Below, one piece after another: positions 35,263-44,636 of a stretch of 64,000 nt of DNA. A program made the translations under genes and the position numbers. The number at the start of each line of letters is the position of its first letter. The stretch's first letter is position 1. A model generated the notes under the pieces. That model saw only the letters and a program-made list of their open reading frames with translations, was not told the DNA's origin and did not search any database. Source of the DNA: Halobacteriovorax sp. DA5 (GTDB lineage: Bacteria; Bdellovibrionota; Bacteriovoracia; Bacteriovoracales; Bacteriovoracaceae); the NCBI RefSeq assembly GCF_002903145.1, contig NZ_PPDJ01000003.1, positions 1 to 64,000 of the forward strand. Direction: 5' to 3'.

Positions 35263-38200
35263 TGGCCATTCAACTTAATTCAGAACAAGAAAAAGCAGTA
35301 ATGCATAATGGTGGAGTCCTACTAAATGCTGGAGCTGGTTCAGGTAAGACTAGAGTTATCATTGAGCACTTAGCTTACTTAATCGAAAAAAAGTACGATG
35401 CTCTTTTTGAGTCTGCACATCCTGATATTCTAGGGCAATTAAAGTCATATCTTTCTAAAATTGTAGTAATGACATTTACGAAGGAAGCTGCTGGAGAGTT
35501 ACAATCTCGTATGTTTGATCGCTTTTCAAAAGTCGAAGATGTTACAAAGAAGAAAATTATTGATGAGGCCCTTGAATCACTTGGTATTTCTACGATTCAC
35601 AGTTTTTGCCTTAAGTTGATTAAACGAGGTTATATTTTTGGTGCTCCAGCGAACCTCGATATTGTTGATCGTTTCAAAATTAATGTGAAAATTGAAGAGT
35701 TAACAAAGCAATGGTTCTCTCGAAATCTGAATAATCAGAAAATAGAAATATTTTTAAAGAATATTGACGCTCTAATTAGCTCGATGCAATTTGTGTTTGC
35801 AAGTCCTGAGCTTAGGTTTGAGTGGTCAAGTATTGATGTTAATGACGTCTCTTTTGATGAAGGCGAATACTTCGATAATATATTGAGCTTACTTGGCTGT
35901 AATGAAGTCTTTAATAATCATTACTCTAGTAATACTTACTCCGATGAACATAGTAAAAAAGCATGGTGGAAGCACTTAAGCGCATCAGAGTCTTTTTTCT
36001 TATCAAAGAATTATAGTTGGAATAATATAAAACGTTTTTGTGAGATTTATAAATCAAATAAACCGCGAAAGGCCAAAGGAATCCCTTTGGAAGTGGGAGA
36101 GCTAATTGATCAATGTAACTCTCTACTAAAGTTTTATGATAAAGAATCTGAAAACTATGATGCCTTTTTTGAGAATGAAGGGATATATCTAGAATGGTTA
36201 ACTTTATACAAAGAACTGTTTAATTATATAGAAGAGTATTACTACAATTATCCAGGAATCGACTTCTCTGATATTGAATACCTAACTCTAAAGTCGTTAG
36301 AAGAAAGTGAAGAATCACGTAGGCTTTGTCAGGAGAATTTCGATTATATTATTGTCGATGAATATCAAGATACTTCTCCTGGGCAGTATCAAATTATTAA
36401 GCATGTTATCGGTGAGAATTTCAATCGATTAATGTGCGTAGGTGATCGCAAGCAAGCTATCTATGGATTTAGAGGTGGTGAAATTGCGGTATTTAATCAA
36501 ACTGAAAAGGTAATTCCTCAAAACCTTTACATGTCCAATAATTATCGCTCAGAGGAAGCTGTTGTAAATTTTAACAACCAATTCTTTGAAACAATATTTG
36601 GATTAGGCGAAAAATATCAAGGGCACGATCAGTATAGTGTAAAAGTTGATTACCAAAACTTTCCAGATGTTAAAGAATCCGGTCTTGGTATCGTTAAAGG
36701 TCATAAAGTTAATCTCGAAATCGAGTTAGAGAAAAAATCTTCAACAACTTATGACAATATCGAAGCAGGTGCTATTTGTGATCTAATTAAAAAGAAGCAA
36801 GATACAAATCCCGATGAAGAGATTTGTATTCTTTATCGAACACTTGCACCTTCAAAACAATTAATTTCAAACTTGATGGCAAGTTCTATTCCATTTGTTG
36901 CCCAAGTAAAGATTCCTTACGGGGAAGATCCTCTCGTTATTATATTTAAGGCCTTTGTTAACTTCTTAATTGAGGGAGTTAAGGAAGGAGCCGACGAAAA
37001 GAGACTTCATGCAATTGCTCGATACTACAACTTTATAATTGAAGGAGTATGTAGCCATTACTATGACTCATATCAAAGTGTTGATGTAACAAGTCTTATG
37101 AAAATGAAAGATACTTATATTAATAGTAATATTGAGTATGCCTTCTGGTCGTTTGTATTTGATTTAGGCTTATCAAGTTCTGCCTATAAGAATAATTCTG
37201 AAAAAATAAATGGAATTATTGGTGGTGCTAAAGGTGATATTGATCAAATTTATAAAATCCTAAAATCTTTAGAGAAGGACTCGTATAGTGCTAGCTTCTC
37301 TTATCTTTCACAACCAAAAGTTAGAATTATGACGACTCACGCTTCAAAGGGGCTTGAATTTGATACGATAATTCTTGGTGGTATTCATACTAACGGCCGT
37401 ACAGTTGTGGATAAGTCTAAGTTTGGTGCGCTTCCAGGAGCTTTATCTTGGAGTGCAGATATAAATAGTAAAAAATTAAACTCATCTCCAAATCTAATTC
37501 TAGAGAAGCTAATAAAAAAACAAAAAGAATTCTCTGAGTCAAAGAGACTTTTCTATGTGGCCTGTACAAGGGCCGTGGAAAACATCGAATACTTTGATAT
37601 AAGTATCAATGGCGAAGATGTAAAACATTCTGACAATAGCTGGATTGTGCCGCTTCGAAATTATCAAATGAAGTCAGTAGAGATTGAAAGTTTTGATCTT
37701 AAATACGAATTGGAAGAAGCAATACGTCCACCTATATATTTTCTCGATCCATTAGGAGTTAAGAATATTGATAACTCTGTAGACATTGGTCTCATCTCTG
37801 AACTTTCAGTTACAAAACTATCTGAGTTGGCTTTATGTTCAAGAAAATTCTATTTAAACCAAGTCTTAAAACTTGAGGATGATTTAAAAGAATTCTCAAA
37901 AGAAAAAGAAATCGCACTGCCTCACGTTCAAGGTGTTTCTGATGTTGATCGTGGTAACCGTCTTCACTTCTTAGTTGAAAATCTTATTAAAGGTAGAGAT
38001 TTAAAATTTAATAATACAGAAGAGGTCGAAATTGTCGGATGGGTAGGGGATACAATTAAAAAGTCTTCACATGACAAAATTTTAAGTGAGCATCAAATAA
38101 AATTTTCTTTTTTTGGTCAAATGATTACAGGGATTATAGATGGATTGCTTTATCAAAATGGTCAGGTAGTAGAAATTTGGGACTTCAAGTCAGGACTCAT

Positions 38201-38459
38201 TGATGATGATAAGCTGCGCTCATATTTCTTTCAATTAAAAACCTATGCTTATGGTCTACTATTAGTTGGCGAACAAGTTACTGAAAAAATTAAGTTAAAG
38301 GTACTAGCTCTTGATCAAAAACGTGTCATTGAAGAAGAAATTTCAATGGCCGAGCTTGAAGCAAACCTATTTGAAACGTGGAGAACTCTTACTGATTTAG
38401 TCGGGAAAAGAATAACTCACTGTTCATCATGTACGTATGGAAATTTATGCCACCAATAA
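35262..38459 (+). CDS. addA: AddA-like UvrD-type helicase-nuclease
   Basis: DNA end-resecting helicase-nuclease. Seen: Walker A AGAGSGKT (23-30), motif II DYIIVDEYQDTSPGQYQ (about 360), motif III GDRKQAIYGFRGG, motif V/VI THASKGLEFD (about 692), RLFYVACTRA, and a C-terminal PD-(D/E)XK nuclease with EIWDFKSG. The nuclease is framed by Cys859 (ALCSRKFYLNQ) and Cys1054, Cys1057 and Cys1063 (CSSCTYGNLC), matching the iron-staple pattern usually seen in AddB, not AddA. 1065 residues. It begins at the last base of addB, so the pair is coupled. No recBCD genes in view. Confidence 0.9.
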   Translation: MAIQLNSEQEKAVMHNGGVLLNAGAGSGKTRVIIEHLAYLIEKKYDALFESAHPDILGQLKSYLSKIVVMTFTKEAAGELQSRMFDRFSKVEDVTKKKIIDEALESLGISTIHSFCLKLIKRGYIFGAPANLDIVDRFKINVKIEELTKQWFSRNLNNQKIEIFLKNIDALISSMQFVFASPELRFEWSSIDVNDVSFDEGEYFDNILSLLGCNEVFNNHYSSNTYSDEHSKKAWWKHLSASESFFLSKNYSWNNIKRFCEIYKSNKPRKAKGIPLEVGELIDQCNSLLKFYDKESENYDAFFENEGIYLEWLTLYKELFNYIEEYYYNYPGIDFSDIEYLTLKSLEESEESRRLCQENFDYIIVDEYQDTSPGQYQIIKHVIGENFNRLMCVGDRKQAIYGFRGGEIAVFNQTEKVIPQNLYMSNNYRSEEAVVNFNNQFFETIFGLGEKYQGHDQYSVKVDYQNFPDVKESGLGIVKGHKVNLEIELEKKSSTTYDNIEAGAICDLIKKKQDTNPDEEICILYRTLAPSKQLISNLMASSIPFVAQVKIPYGEDPLVIIFKAFVNFLIEGVKEGADEKRLHAIARYYNFIIEGVCSHYYDSYQSVDVTSLMKMKDTYINSNIEYAFWSFVFDLGLSSSAYKNNSEKINGIIGGAKGDIDQIYKILKSLEKDSYSASFSYLSQPKVRIMTTHASKGLEFDTIILGGIHTNGRTVVDKSKFGALPGALSWSADINSKKLNSSPNLILEKLIKKQKEFSESKRLFYVACTRAVENIEYFDISINGEDVKHSDNSWIVPLRNYQMKSVEIESFDLKYELEEAIRPPIYFLDPLGVKNIDNSVDIGLISELSVTKLSELALCSRKFYLNQVLKLEDDLKEFSKEKEIALPHVQGVSDVDRGNRLHFLVENLIKGRDLKFNNTEEVEIVGWVGDTIKKSSHDKILSEHQIKFSFFGQMITGIIDGLLYQNGQVVEIWDFKSGLIDDDKLRSYFFQLKTYAYGLLLVGEQVTEKIKLKVLALDQKRVIEEEISMAELEANLFETWRTLTDLVGKRITHCSSCTYGNLCHQ

Positions 38460-38475
38460 GCGACTTAAATTGTAG

Positions 38476-38492
38476 TTAACATCTTATGTTAA
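38476..38492. promoter_or_regulatory. Perfect inverted repeat upstream of the envelope-machine operon
   Basis: TTAACAT-CTT-ATGTTAA, 7-bp arms with a 3-base spacer, 45 bases before the ATG at 38537. It overlaps a possible -10 (TAAAAT at 38490-38495). Fits an operator for a dimeric regulator. A weak 3' hairpin of addA is the alternative. Confidence 0.4.
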
Positions 38493-38536
38493 AATAATCT
38501 CTGTAAATCCAACTATTTGAAAGGCAGGACGCTAAA

Positions 38537-39250
38537 ATGATTAGGATGATCTTTGTATTATTTTTAACTTTTATGACGATTAAGACTTTCGCCGCAGAAA
38601 GTGATCTCTACAATTTTTCATGGCTTGATAAAGATAAAGAAATTTATGTACTTCAAAACCGTAAGTTTAAAAAACAACAACGCTTCTATGTAAGTGGTGG
38701 CTTTGGTAAAACACTATCTGGTGCGTTTGTTGATTCAACTTCTATGCAGTTAAGAGGTGGTTACTTTTTTACTGAAGAACTTGGTGCTGAATTTATCTAT
38801 GCTTCTAATTCAGGTGAAGAGAATGATACAGCCGCTTCTGTTAGAAACAGTAATGGTGGTGGAAGTGGTTCAATTCCATTTAGAAGAATTGTAAACGACT
38901 ATATTGGTGTAATGGCAACATGGGCGCCTTTTTATTCGAAAATTAATACATTCAATTCAATTCTCTATGTTGACTGGATCTTTGGTCTAGGTTTAGCAAA
39001 ACTTAATGAAACAAATAATGGCCCTGAAGTTAGAGCAGGTTCTCCAAACCCTGGTTTAATAATAGATGAGTCACACACTGGTCTTATGTGGGATGTTTCA
39101 ACTAAATTTTATATTAATCAATCTTGGAGTATTAGAGCAGATATTAACGGAATTCTTTATCAAGCTGCACCAGCAAGAGAGTCTGGTTCTGAGAGTGATC
39201 AATTATATTCAAATATTGATCTAACTTTCTCTGTTCAGTTTGACTTATAA
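38537..39250 (+). CDS. Outer-membrane beta-barrel protein (OMP_myx_plus type)
   Basis: Signal peptide (IRMIFVLFLTFMTIKTFAA), then an N-terminal block with YNFSWLDKDKEIYVLQNRKFKKQQRFYVSGGFGKTLSG and repeated strands ending in SNIDLTFSVQFDL, with the terminal aromatic-hydrophobic pattern of a barrel. The 237-residue layout resembles the small barrels seen in myxobacterial gliding and Bdellovibrionota envelope clusters (inference from memory, not a search). It heads the operon, 12 bases before the next gene. Confidence 0.72.
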   Translation: MIRMIFVLFLTFMTIKTFAAESDLYNFSWLDKDKEIYVLQNRKFKKQQRFYVSGGFGKTLSGAFVDSTSMQLRGGYFFTEELGAEFIYASNSGEENDTAASVRNSNGGGSGSIPFRRIVNDYIGVMATWAPFYSKINTFNSILYVDWIFGLGLAKLNETNNGPEVRAGSPNPGLIIDESHTGLMWDVSTKFYINQSWSIRADINGILYQAAPARESGSESDQLYSNIDLTFSVQFDL

Positions 39251-39261
39251 AGGAAGCTATT

Positions 39262-40656
39262 GTGTTTAAGAAAGCGCTTATAACATTTCTAATATTGAGT
39301 CAGGCATACGCACTTGAGTCAATTTGGACTGATTTAACAAAATCAAAAAATCGCATATCTCGCTATCCGAATATTATTAAAGAGCTTATAGATAAAGAGA
39401 TGTACCATACGGCCGTTCCTTATGTGAAAGAGTATTTAGTTACGTATAAGGGAAGGACGAATAAGAATTTTGAATATCTATTTGAACAAGTTGTTTCAAA
39501 GGTAGGAGATAGACAATTTATTCTGTTGCCTGAGAATTATCTTCAAAATATTGATTCTCCAACTCTTAAATATTTACTCGCTAAAAAGCAGTTAAAGAGA
39601 AGAAAGTATAAAGAAGCTCTTCAAACCTTAAATGGAACTATTCCGGCATCACATCCTGTAAAGCCATTTGCACTTCACTTAGAAGGTGTTGCATTTACTA
39701 TGCTTAGAAGTTTTAAGGCTGCAGTTGGATCATTTGAGAACTGTGTTGATCAGTCGACTAGTAGTAGTGACGAAGTACGTGCAAGACAATTACAAATTAA
39801 TCAGGACTACTGTCTTGCTGGTATTGCAAGAGTGAAGTATGAACAAAAGAAATTAGATGAGTCTGAACTTGCTTTTATTGATGTAGATAAAAGATCTTAT
39901 ATTTGGCCTGAGCTACTAATCGAAGAGGCTTGGAATAGTTATTACAAAGGTGACTATAATAGAACACTTGGGAAACTTGTGACATATAAGGCACCGGTTC
40001 TAAATTATATAGTTAATCCAGAAGTTAATGTTCTAAAAGCACTTAGTTATTTTAAGCTATGCTTATATGATGATATGTCTAATATCATTGATGATCACTA
40101 TAAAGAATTCGATAAATCAAAACAAGTAATCGATCAAATGCTTGCTAAGAAGCATTCTTTAGAATGGTATTTTAAATTCATTAATAGCTATGTTGATGGA
40201 AAAAAATACTATGATCCACTAACAAATAAGCTACTTGAGAATGTAAGAAAAGACCCAGCTTTTTTACAACTGTATCAAAGTTATAAAGATGGCCTTCGTG
40301 AAATTAAGACAATAAAAACAGTTAGAAATAGAAGATTAAGAAAGATTTTAGCTATTAATTTAAAAGACTCTTTATTTCTTCAACAAAAACTAATTGGATC
40401 TTATGTTAAGAAGGTTTTTAAGCTTAATTCTGCACAATTAGAAAAGTCATTTATTGGTTTAAGTTATTTAAGACTTGAAGCACTGAATGCAAGAAAAGCA
40501 CGTTTATATAGTGGTATTACAGATACCGGAGCAAGAGGTGATATTAAGTACCTGAAAAGAAACTCGAAGCAATACTTTTGGTCGTTCAATGGTGAGTTTT
40601 GGGCCGATGAGTTAGGTGACTATGTATTCGCTCTTCGATCGGAGTGTCAAAAATGA
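39262..40656 (+). CDS. Exported TPR-repeat protein, envelope-machine cluster
   Basis: 464 residues. GTG start with AAAGGAAG upstream and signal peptide FKKALITFLILSQAYA. The mature part is helical with about five TPR-like pairs, e.g. KYLLAKKQLKRRKYKEALQT and ALHLEGVAFTMLRSFKAAVGS, so probably a periplasmic scaffold. It ends in ATGA overlap with the next TPR gene. Position and type suggest a homologue of a Glt TPR protein, but I cannot assign which. Confidence 0.65.
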   Translation: MFKKALITFLILSQAYALESIWTDLTKSKNRISRYPNIIKELIDKEMYHTAVPYVKEYLVTYKGRTNKNFEYLFEQVVSKVGDRQFILLPENYLQNIDSPTLKYLLAKKQLKRRKYKEALQTLNGTIPASHPVKPFALHLEGVAFTMLRSFKAAVGSFENCVDQSTSSSDEVRARQLQINQDYCLAGIARVKYEQKKLDESELAFIDVDKRSYIWPELLIEEAWNSYYKGDYNRTLGKLVTYKAPVLNYIVNPEVNVLKALSYFKLCLYDDMSNIIDDHYKEFDKSKQVIDQMLAKKHSLEWYFKFINSYVDGKKYYDPLTNKLLENVRKDPAFLQLYQSYKDGLREIKTIKTVRNRRLRKILAINLKDSLFLQQKLIGSYVKKVFKLNSAQLEKSFIGLSYLRLEALNARKARLYSGITDTGARGDIKYLKRNSKQYFWSFNGEFWADELGDYVFALRSECQK

Positions 40657-43481
40657 TTAAGGTTTTATTATTTGCAACTCTTATAAGTTTTAACTCTTTT
40701 GGTATTAAGCTTAATACTAAAAGAGATCGTATTGTTTCAGTAATCGATATGGAGCTTAAAGAGCTTGTGCGTATGAAACGATACACAAAGAACGATACAA
40801 TGCTTGATTTGCGTATGGCCGAGCTTAATTTAGAGAAAGGGCGAATTATTCGTGAACAAGAAAATGAAAATTTCTTTAACTTAGATATAAAAGACAAGAA
40901 GCGTATTGATCGAAAGAAGTTTTTTGCTGAATCTAGCGCATACTATGATAGAGCTCAAAAAATTGGATTGTCGATACTTAATAAGAAACCAAACGCTAAG
41001 GCACGCTCTCATATCTATTATATCCTTGCTTATAATGAATTAGAAAATGTTCAAATGGATAGAGCAAAGTCTCTTTTCGTGAAGTCTGTAAAATCAGCGC
41101 CAAAAAATGATTTAATCGGAGTTAAGTCTCGTCTTGCACTAGGTGATATCTATTATCGAGAAGGTGACTTCAGTAAATCTAAGAGGTATTACGATACTGT
41201 AATTTATAAGATTAAAGATGATAAGTGGTACACTAAGTATCTTTACAATCTTGCTTGGTCTAACTTTAGAGTTGGAAATAAGAATACTGCAATTAAGCAA
41301 ATGAAGGAAGTTCATAGTCTGTCGAAAAGTCCTAAATATATCGACAAAAAGGATATGGCCGGACGTGATGTTGGTTACTTCTATGCTGATAAAGGCGATA
41401 CTAAGAAGGCCCTACAATTCTACCAAAATGAAAAGGGAACACCTGAAAAGAATTTTTTCGATATGGGAATGTTTCTTCTTGATAAACAGAAATATTCTCA
41501 AGCTGCGGGAATGTTCAGATCTGCATTTAATGGAAAGAGTGAAGAGTACAAAGCTAAGGCACTTGTTCAACTATTACAAATCTATGATAAGTACAACAAT
41601 AATAAGAATTTTCTTGTTTATGCGCGAACAATTACTAAAACAAAGCTTAATCCAGAGCAAAAGAAAGAGGCGCTGTTTTATGTAACAAAACGTGCTGCAC
41701 ATCTTCAAAAAGAATTAGGATTGTCTCATAATAAGAAGCGTCCAAAAATTATGAAGTTTAAAGGACGTATTGCTGCTGAATTATACTTTATTTCACAAGA
41801 AGTTGATCCTAGCTTAGGAGAGAGAGCTCTGTTCTATGCTGGTGAGTCTTACTATGCAGCTTCTGAATATGATCAAGCACTCTTTATGTACGATAAGGTT
41901 ATCTCTTCTGATAAAACTGATAATGTATACTTTAAGAGATCATTAGCAGGTATGATTGTCGTACTAAATGACAAAAGAACTTCAGCTGGAATTAGAAAAA
42001 AATATTTTGAGAAAGTATTCTCAACGTATATTAAGCATGAAGATTCAAAGCCTAAGAAGAATAAAGCTGTTGAGAAGCTATTCTCTTACTATGTCGATGA
42101 AGAGAAAGATGCTAAAAAAGCACAGAATTTGTTTTTTGTTTATGCTAAAGAGAATCCAAGAGCAATTTCAAAAAATGAGGCAATGATTGGACGTATTGTC
42201 GACCTTCATAAATCACAAAAGAATAAGTCTGAGTTAATGAGTTTTGTTGGCGAACTTAAGTCTACTGGAATACCGCTGAGAAGAGGGTTTATCACTCATT
42301 TGAATAAAATTATTCTTGTCGCTCAATTTTCGGATATTCAAAAGGCAAATCAAAAAGGTGATAAGGTTACGGCCTTGAAGGGCTACCTGTTCATCTATAA
42401 AGATAAAGAAAGTACGCCTGAAGCTAAAAGGAATGCAGCATACAATATTGCTGTTCTTTTCTATGAGTCAGGTAATATTGATTTAATGACTAAGTGGCTT
42501 GATCGTGCAATTGAAGAAATGCTAATTTCTGAAATTACGAAATTTTATGAATCGTTCAATAGTATTATTAGTGAGTTGTTCCTAAGACAAAGAGTCGATC
42601 ATGGAATGGCCCTTACTCAAAAGCTACTGTCAAAAACTTGTTCTTTAAATGATAAGAGTAAAGAAGGTTTATTAAAGAACTATATAGTAATGGGGCTTGC
42701 AACCAATAAAGATAGTGCTGCAGTGAGCTTTGTGGATTCACAATCTAAGTGTCGTTTTAAAAATACAACACTATTATCTTCTTACGAACAAATATTTGAT
42801 TACTATATCGACACTAAACTGCTGGATAAGGCGGATGCCATTTATCGTCAACGTCTAAGTGCCTACACGACAAACCTATACAAAAAGTCTGAGTACGTAG
42901 GGAAGCTGTCAAAGTTATCAAGAACCCAAAAGAACACTTCACGTTATGCAGGTGAGTTATCTTATATTTATAATAAAGTTAAGAAGAAGAAAGATCTAGC
43001 AATCGAAACTATTGATGAAGTTGCTCTTATGGAAGTTGATAAGCTTGAGAATGACGTGAATAACTTCAATTCAATTGGACTAAGCTTTCCTGAAAATACA
43101 TTTAATAATACGATGAAGCTCAAGTTTAATCGTCTAGATCGTATTCAGGGAAAAGTTGCTCGTATCGTAGCGATGGGCTCAGGAGAGGCAATGGTTAAGA
43201 GTTATTCACTTTTAATTAATTCGTTTGATCGCTTCTCTACAGATGTCGGTTCATTCTCTCCTGAGGGCAAGTCTCCAGAATATATAAAGTCGTTTAAGGC
43301 GAGTATGGCCAATGTTTCGGCCAATCTTGCAACTAAATCAAGACAGCTTAAAAGAGAGCTAGATAATTTAATCAATAAGAATGACGTCTTAACAGTTAAC
43401 TTTGGAACACTATCTAGACAAGGCTTAGGGCTACCTTCGATGTCTGGAGCCGTTCTAATGGATAAGAGGGGGAATCGTTAA
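40653..43481 (+). CDS. Large exported TPR protein (GltD-like candidate)
   Basis: 942 residues from ATG 40653, which overlaps the previous stop (ATGA) and has GGAG eight bases upstream; the GTG at 40644 is less likely. Signal peptide IKVLLFATLISFNSFG. It contains many TPR-like helical pairs (SRLALGDIYYREGDFSKSKR, NLAWSNFRVGNKNTAIKQM, and others to about residue 700), rich in Lys and Asn. A large TPR protein at this place in the operon is reminiscent of the myxobacterial gliding proteins. Its stop overlaps the next ATG by one base. Confidence 0.65.
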   Translation: MIKVLLFATLISFNSFGIKLNTKRDRIVSVIDMELKELVRMKRYTKNDTMLDLRMAELNLEKGRIIREQENENFFNLDIKDKKRIDRKKFFAESSAYYDRAQKIGLSILNKKPNAKARSHIYYILAYNELENVQMDRAKSLFVKSVKSAPKNDLIGVKSRLALGDIYYREGDFSKSKRYYDTVIYKIKDDKWYTKYLYNLAWSNFRVGNKNTAIKQMKEVHSLSKSPKYIDKKDMAGRDVGYFYADKGDTKKALQFYQNEKGTPEKNFFDMGMFLLDKQKYSQAAGMFRSAFNGKSEEYKAKALVQLLQIYDKYNNNKNFLVYARTITKTKLNPEQKKEALFYVTKRAAHLQKELGLSHNKKRPKIMKFKGRIAAELYFISQEVDPSLGERALFYAGESYYAASEYDQALFMYDKVISSDKTDNVYFKRSLAGMIVVLNDKRTSAGIRKKYFEKVFSTYIKHEDSKPKKNKAVEKLFSYYVDEEKDAKKAQNLFFVYAKENPRAISKNEAMIGRIVDLHKSQKNKSELMSFVGELKSTGIPLRRGFITHLNKIILVAQFSDIQKANQKGDKVTALKGYLFIYKDKESTPEAKRNAAYNIAVLFYESGNIDLMTKWLDRAIEEMLISEITKFYESFNSIISELFLRQRVDHGMALTQKLLSKTCSLNDKSKEGLLKNYIVMGLATNKDSAAVSFVDSQSKCRFKNTTLLSSYEQIFDYYIDTKLLDKADAIYRQRLSAYTTNLYKKSEYVGKLSKLSRTQKNTSRYAGELSYIYNKVKKKKDLAIETIDEVALMEVDKLENDVNNFNSIGLSFPENTFNNTMKLKFNRLDRIQGKVARIVAMGSGEAMVKSYSLLINSFDRFSTDVGSFSPEGKSPEYIKSFKASMANVSANLATKSRQLKRELDNLINKNDVLTVNFGTLSRQGLGLPSMSGAVLMDKRGNR

Positions 43482-44368
43482 TGAAGTACTTAGCTATTCT
43501 TTCAATGCTATTTATGGTGTCTTGTGCATCTTCTAAAAAAGGTTCAACTCAACAGTTAGAAGATGGTGAGCAAATTGAAAATCTTACGAATGCAGACTTT
43601 AAACCAAAGAGTCAGATTCGTTATAATGCAGAAGCTGATTATCATCTCATTAATGATCTGGTTGATGACGTTCTAGAAGATGAGTCACTTGATAAGGTTG
43701 ATTTAAATAAACTTGAAGAAATCGATTCAAAGAAGACTGGGCTTGTTGGCCTTTGCTACATGGGGAATACGAAGGAAGGTCTATCTCAGCTGGATGCAAT
43801 GTACGAAAAGTATAAGGCCAATCCTTCATATTGGAATCAGCAGGGGATTTGCTCATACAAGTCTGGAAATAAGAGACTTGCAAAAGTTTACTTTAACAAG
43901 GCCGTAGCACTTGATGATAAATATATACCAGCGATCAATAATATCGGCGTTGTCTATATTGATGAAGATAAAGATGCAAAGGCAATTGCGGCATTTAAGC
44001 AAGTACTTATTCTGAAGAAGAATAATAAAACAGCAATGTTTAATCTTGCAAGTATCTATATCAGATATGGCCTATACTCAAAATCAACTTCACTGTTGAA
44101 GCGACTTTATTCTGTTAATAAGAATGATCGTGATGTTATTAACTCATTAGTTTATTCATATCTTTTTGATGCTAAGCCAAAGTATGCTTATACAATTCTT
44201 AAAGAAATGAATTCTGATTATATTGATATCCCAAGTCTAAAGATCGCTCTTTACTATTCTTTAAAACAACTAAAGAGTGATCACGCTGTCACAATACAAA
44301 GTGACTTAGACACTACCGATATGAATGCTAAAGACAAGGCCTTCTATCAGCAAGTTAGGAAGATGTAA
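43481..44368 (+). CDS. TPR lipoprotein (GltE/AglT-like candidate)
   Basis: 295 residues with a lipobox MVSC (Cys15) and Ala at +2, so outer-membrane anchoring is expected. About 3-5 TPR units follow: YWNQQGICSYKSGNKRLAKV, AINNIGVVYIDEDKDAKAIA and AMFNLASIYIRYGLYSKSTS are clear 34-residue repeats. GltE (AglT) in Myxococcus is also a small TPR outer-membrane protein, which makes the comparison attractive but unproven. Confidence 0.7.
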   Translation: MKYLAILSMLFMVSCASSKKGSTQQLEDGEQIENLTNADFKPKSQIRYNAEADYHLINDLVDDVLEDESLDKVDLNKLEEIDSKKTGLVGLCYMGNTKEGLSQLDAMYEKYKANPSYWNQQGICSYKSGNKRLAKVYFNKAVALDDKYIPAINNIGVVYIDEDKDAKAIAAFKQVLILKKNNKTAMFNLASIYIRYGLYSKSTSLLKRLYSVNKNDRDVINSLVYSYLFDAKPKYAYTILKEMNSDYIDIPSLKIALYYSLKQLKSDHAVTIQSDLDTTDMNAKDKAFYQQVRKM

Positions 44369-44628
44369 TGATGAAAGTTTTATTATCAACGATGTTACTT
44401 TTATTTACGACACAAACATTTGCACAAAAGTCTGTAAAAGAAAAAGTAGTTTATAAGTATAAGAAGTTTGAACAGTTTAATCTTGAAGAGATTAGCGTTG
44501 ATGGTGAGCTTGGGGCACCAGGAGAGATTACGGTCTCAAATCGTTATCTGCGTCAGTTCAAAAATAAATTACCTTCAAAACCAAACTTTCATTTAGAAAT
44601 GATGAAAGGTTTGGATCGTATACGCTAG
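44368..44628 (+). CDS. Small exported protein of the cluster
   Basis: 86 residues: signal peptide MKVLLSTMLLLFTTQTFA, then a charged stretch KSVKEKVVYKYKKFEQFNLEEISVDGELGAPG. Overlaps the previous stop (TAATG) and is followed by a gene that begins nine bases later. Such a small exported protein before an FHA/TonB-like gene is also found in Glt-type clusters, but its function is not recognisable from sequence. Confidence 0.62.
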   Translation: MMKVLLSTMLLLFTTQTFAQKSVKEKVVYKYKKFEQFNLEEISVDGELGAPGEITVSNRYLRQFKNKLPSKPNFHLEMMKGLDRIR

Positions 44629-44636
44629 GAGTAGAA

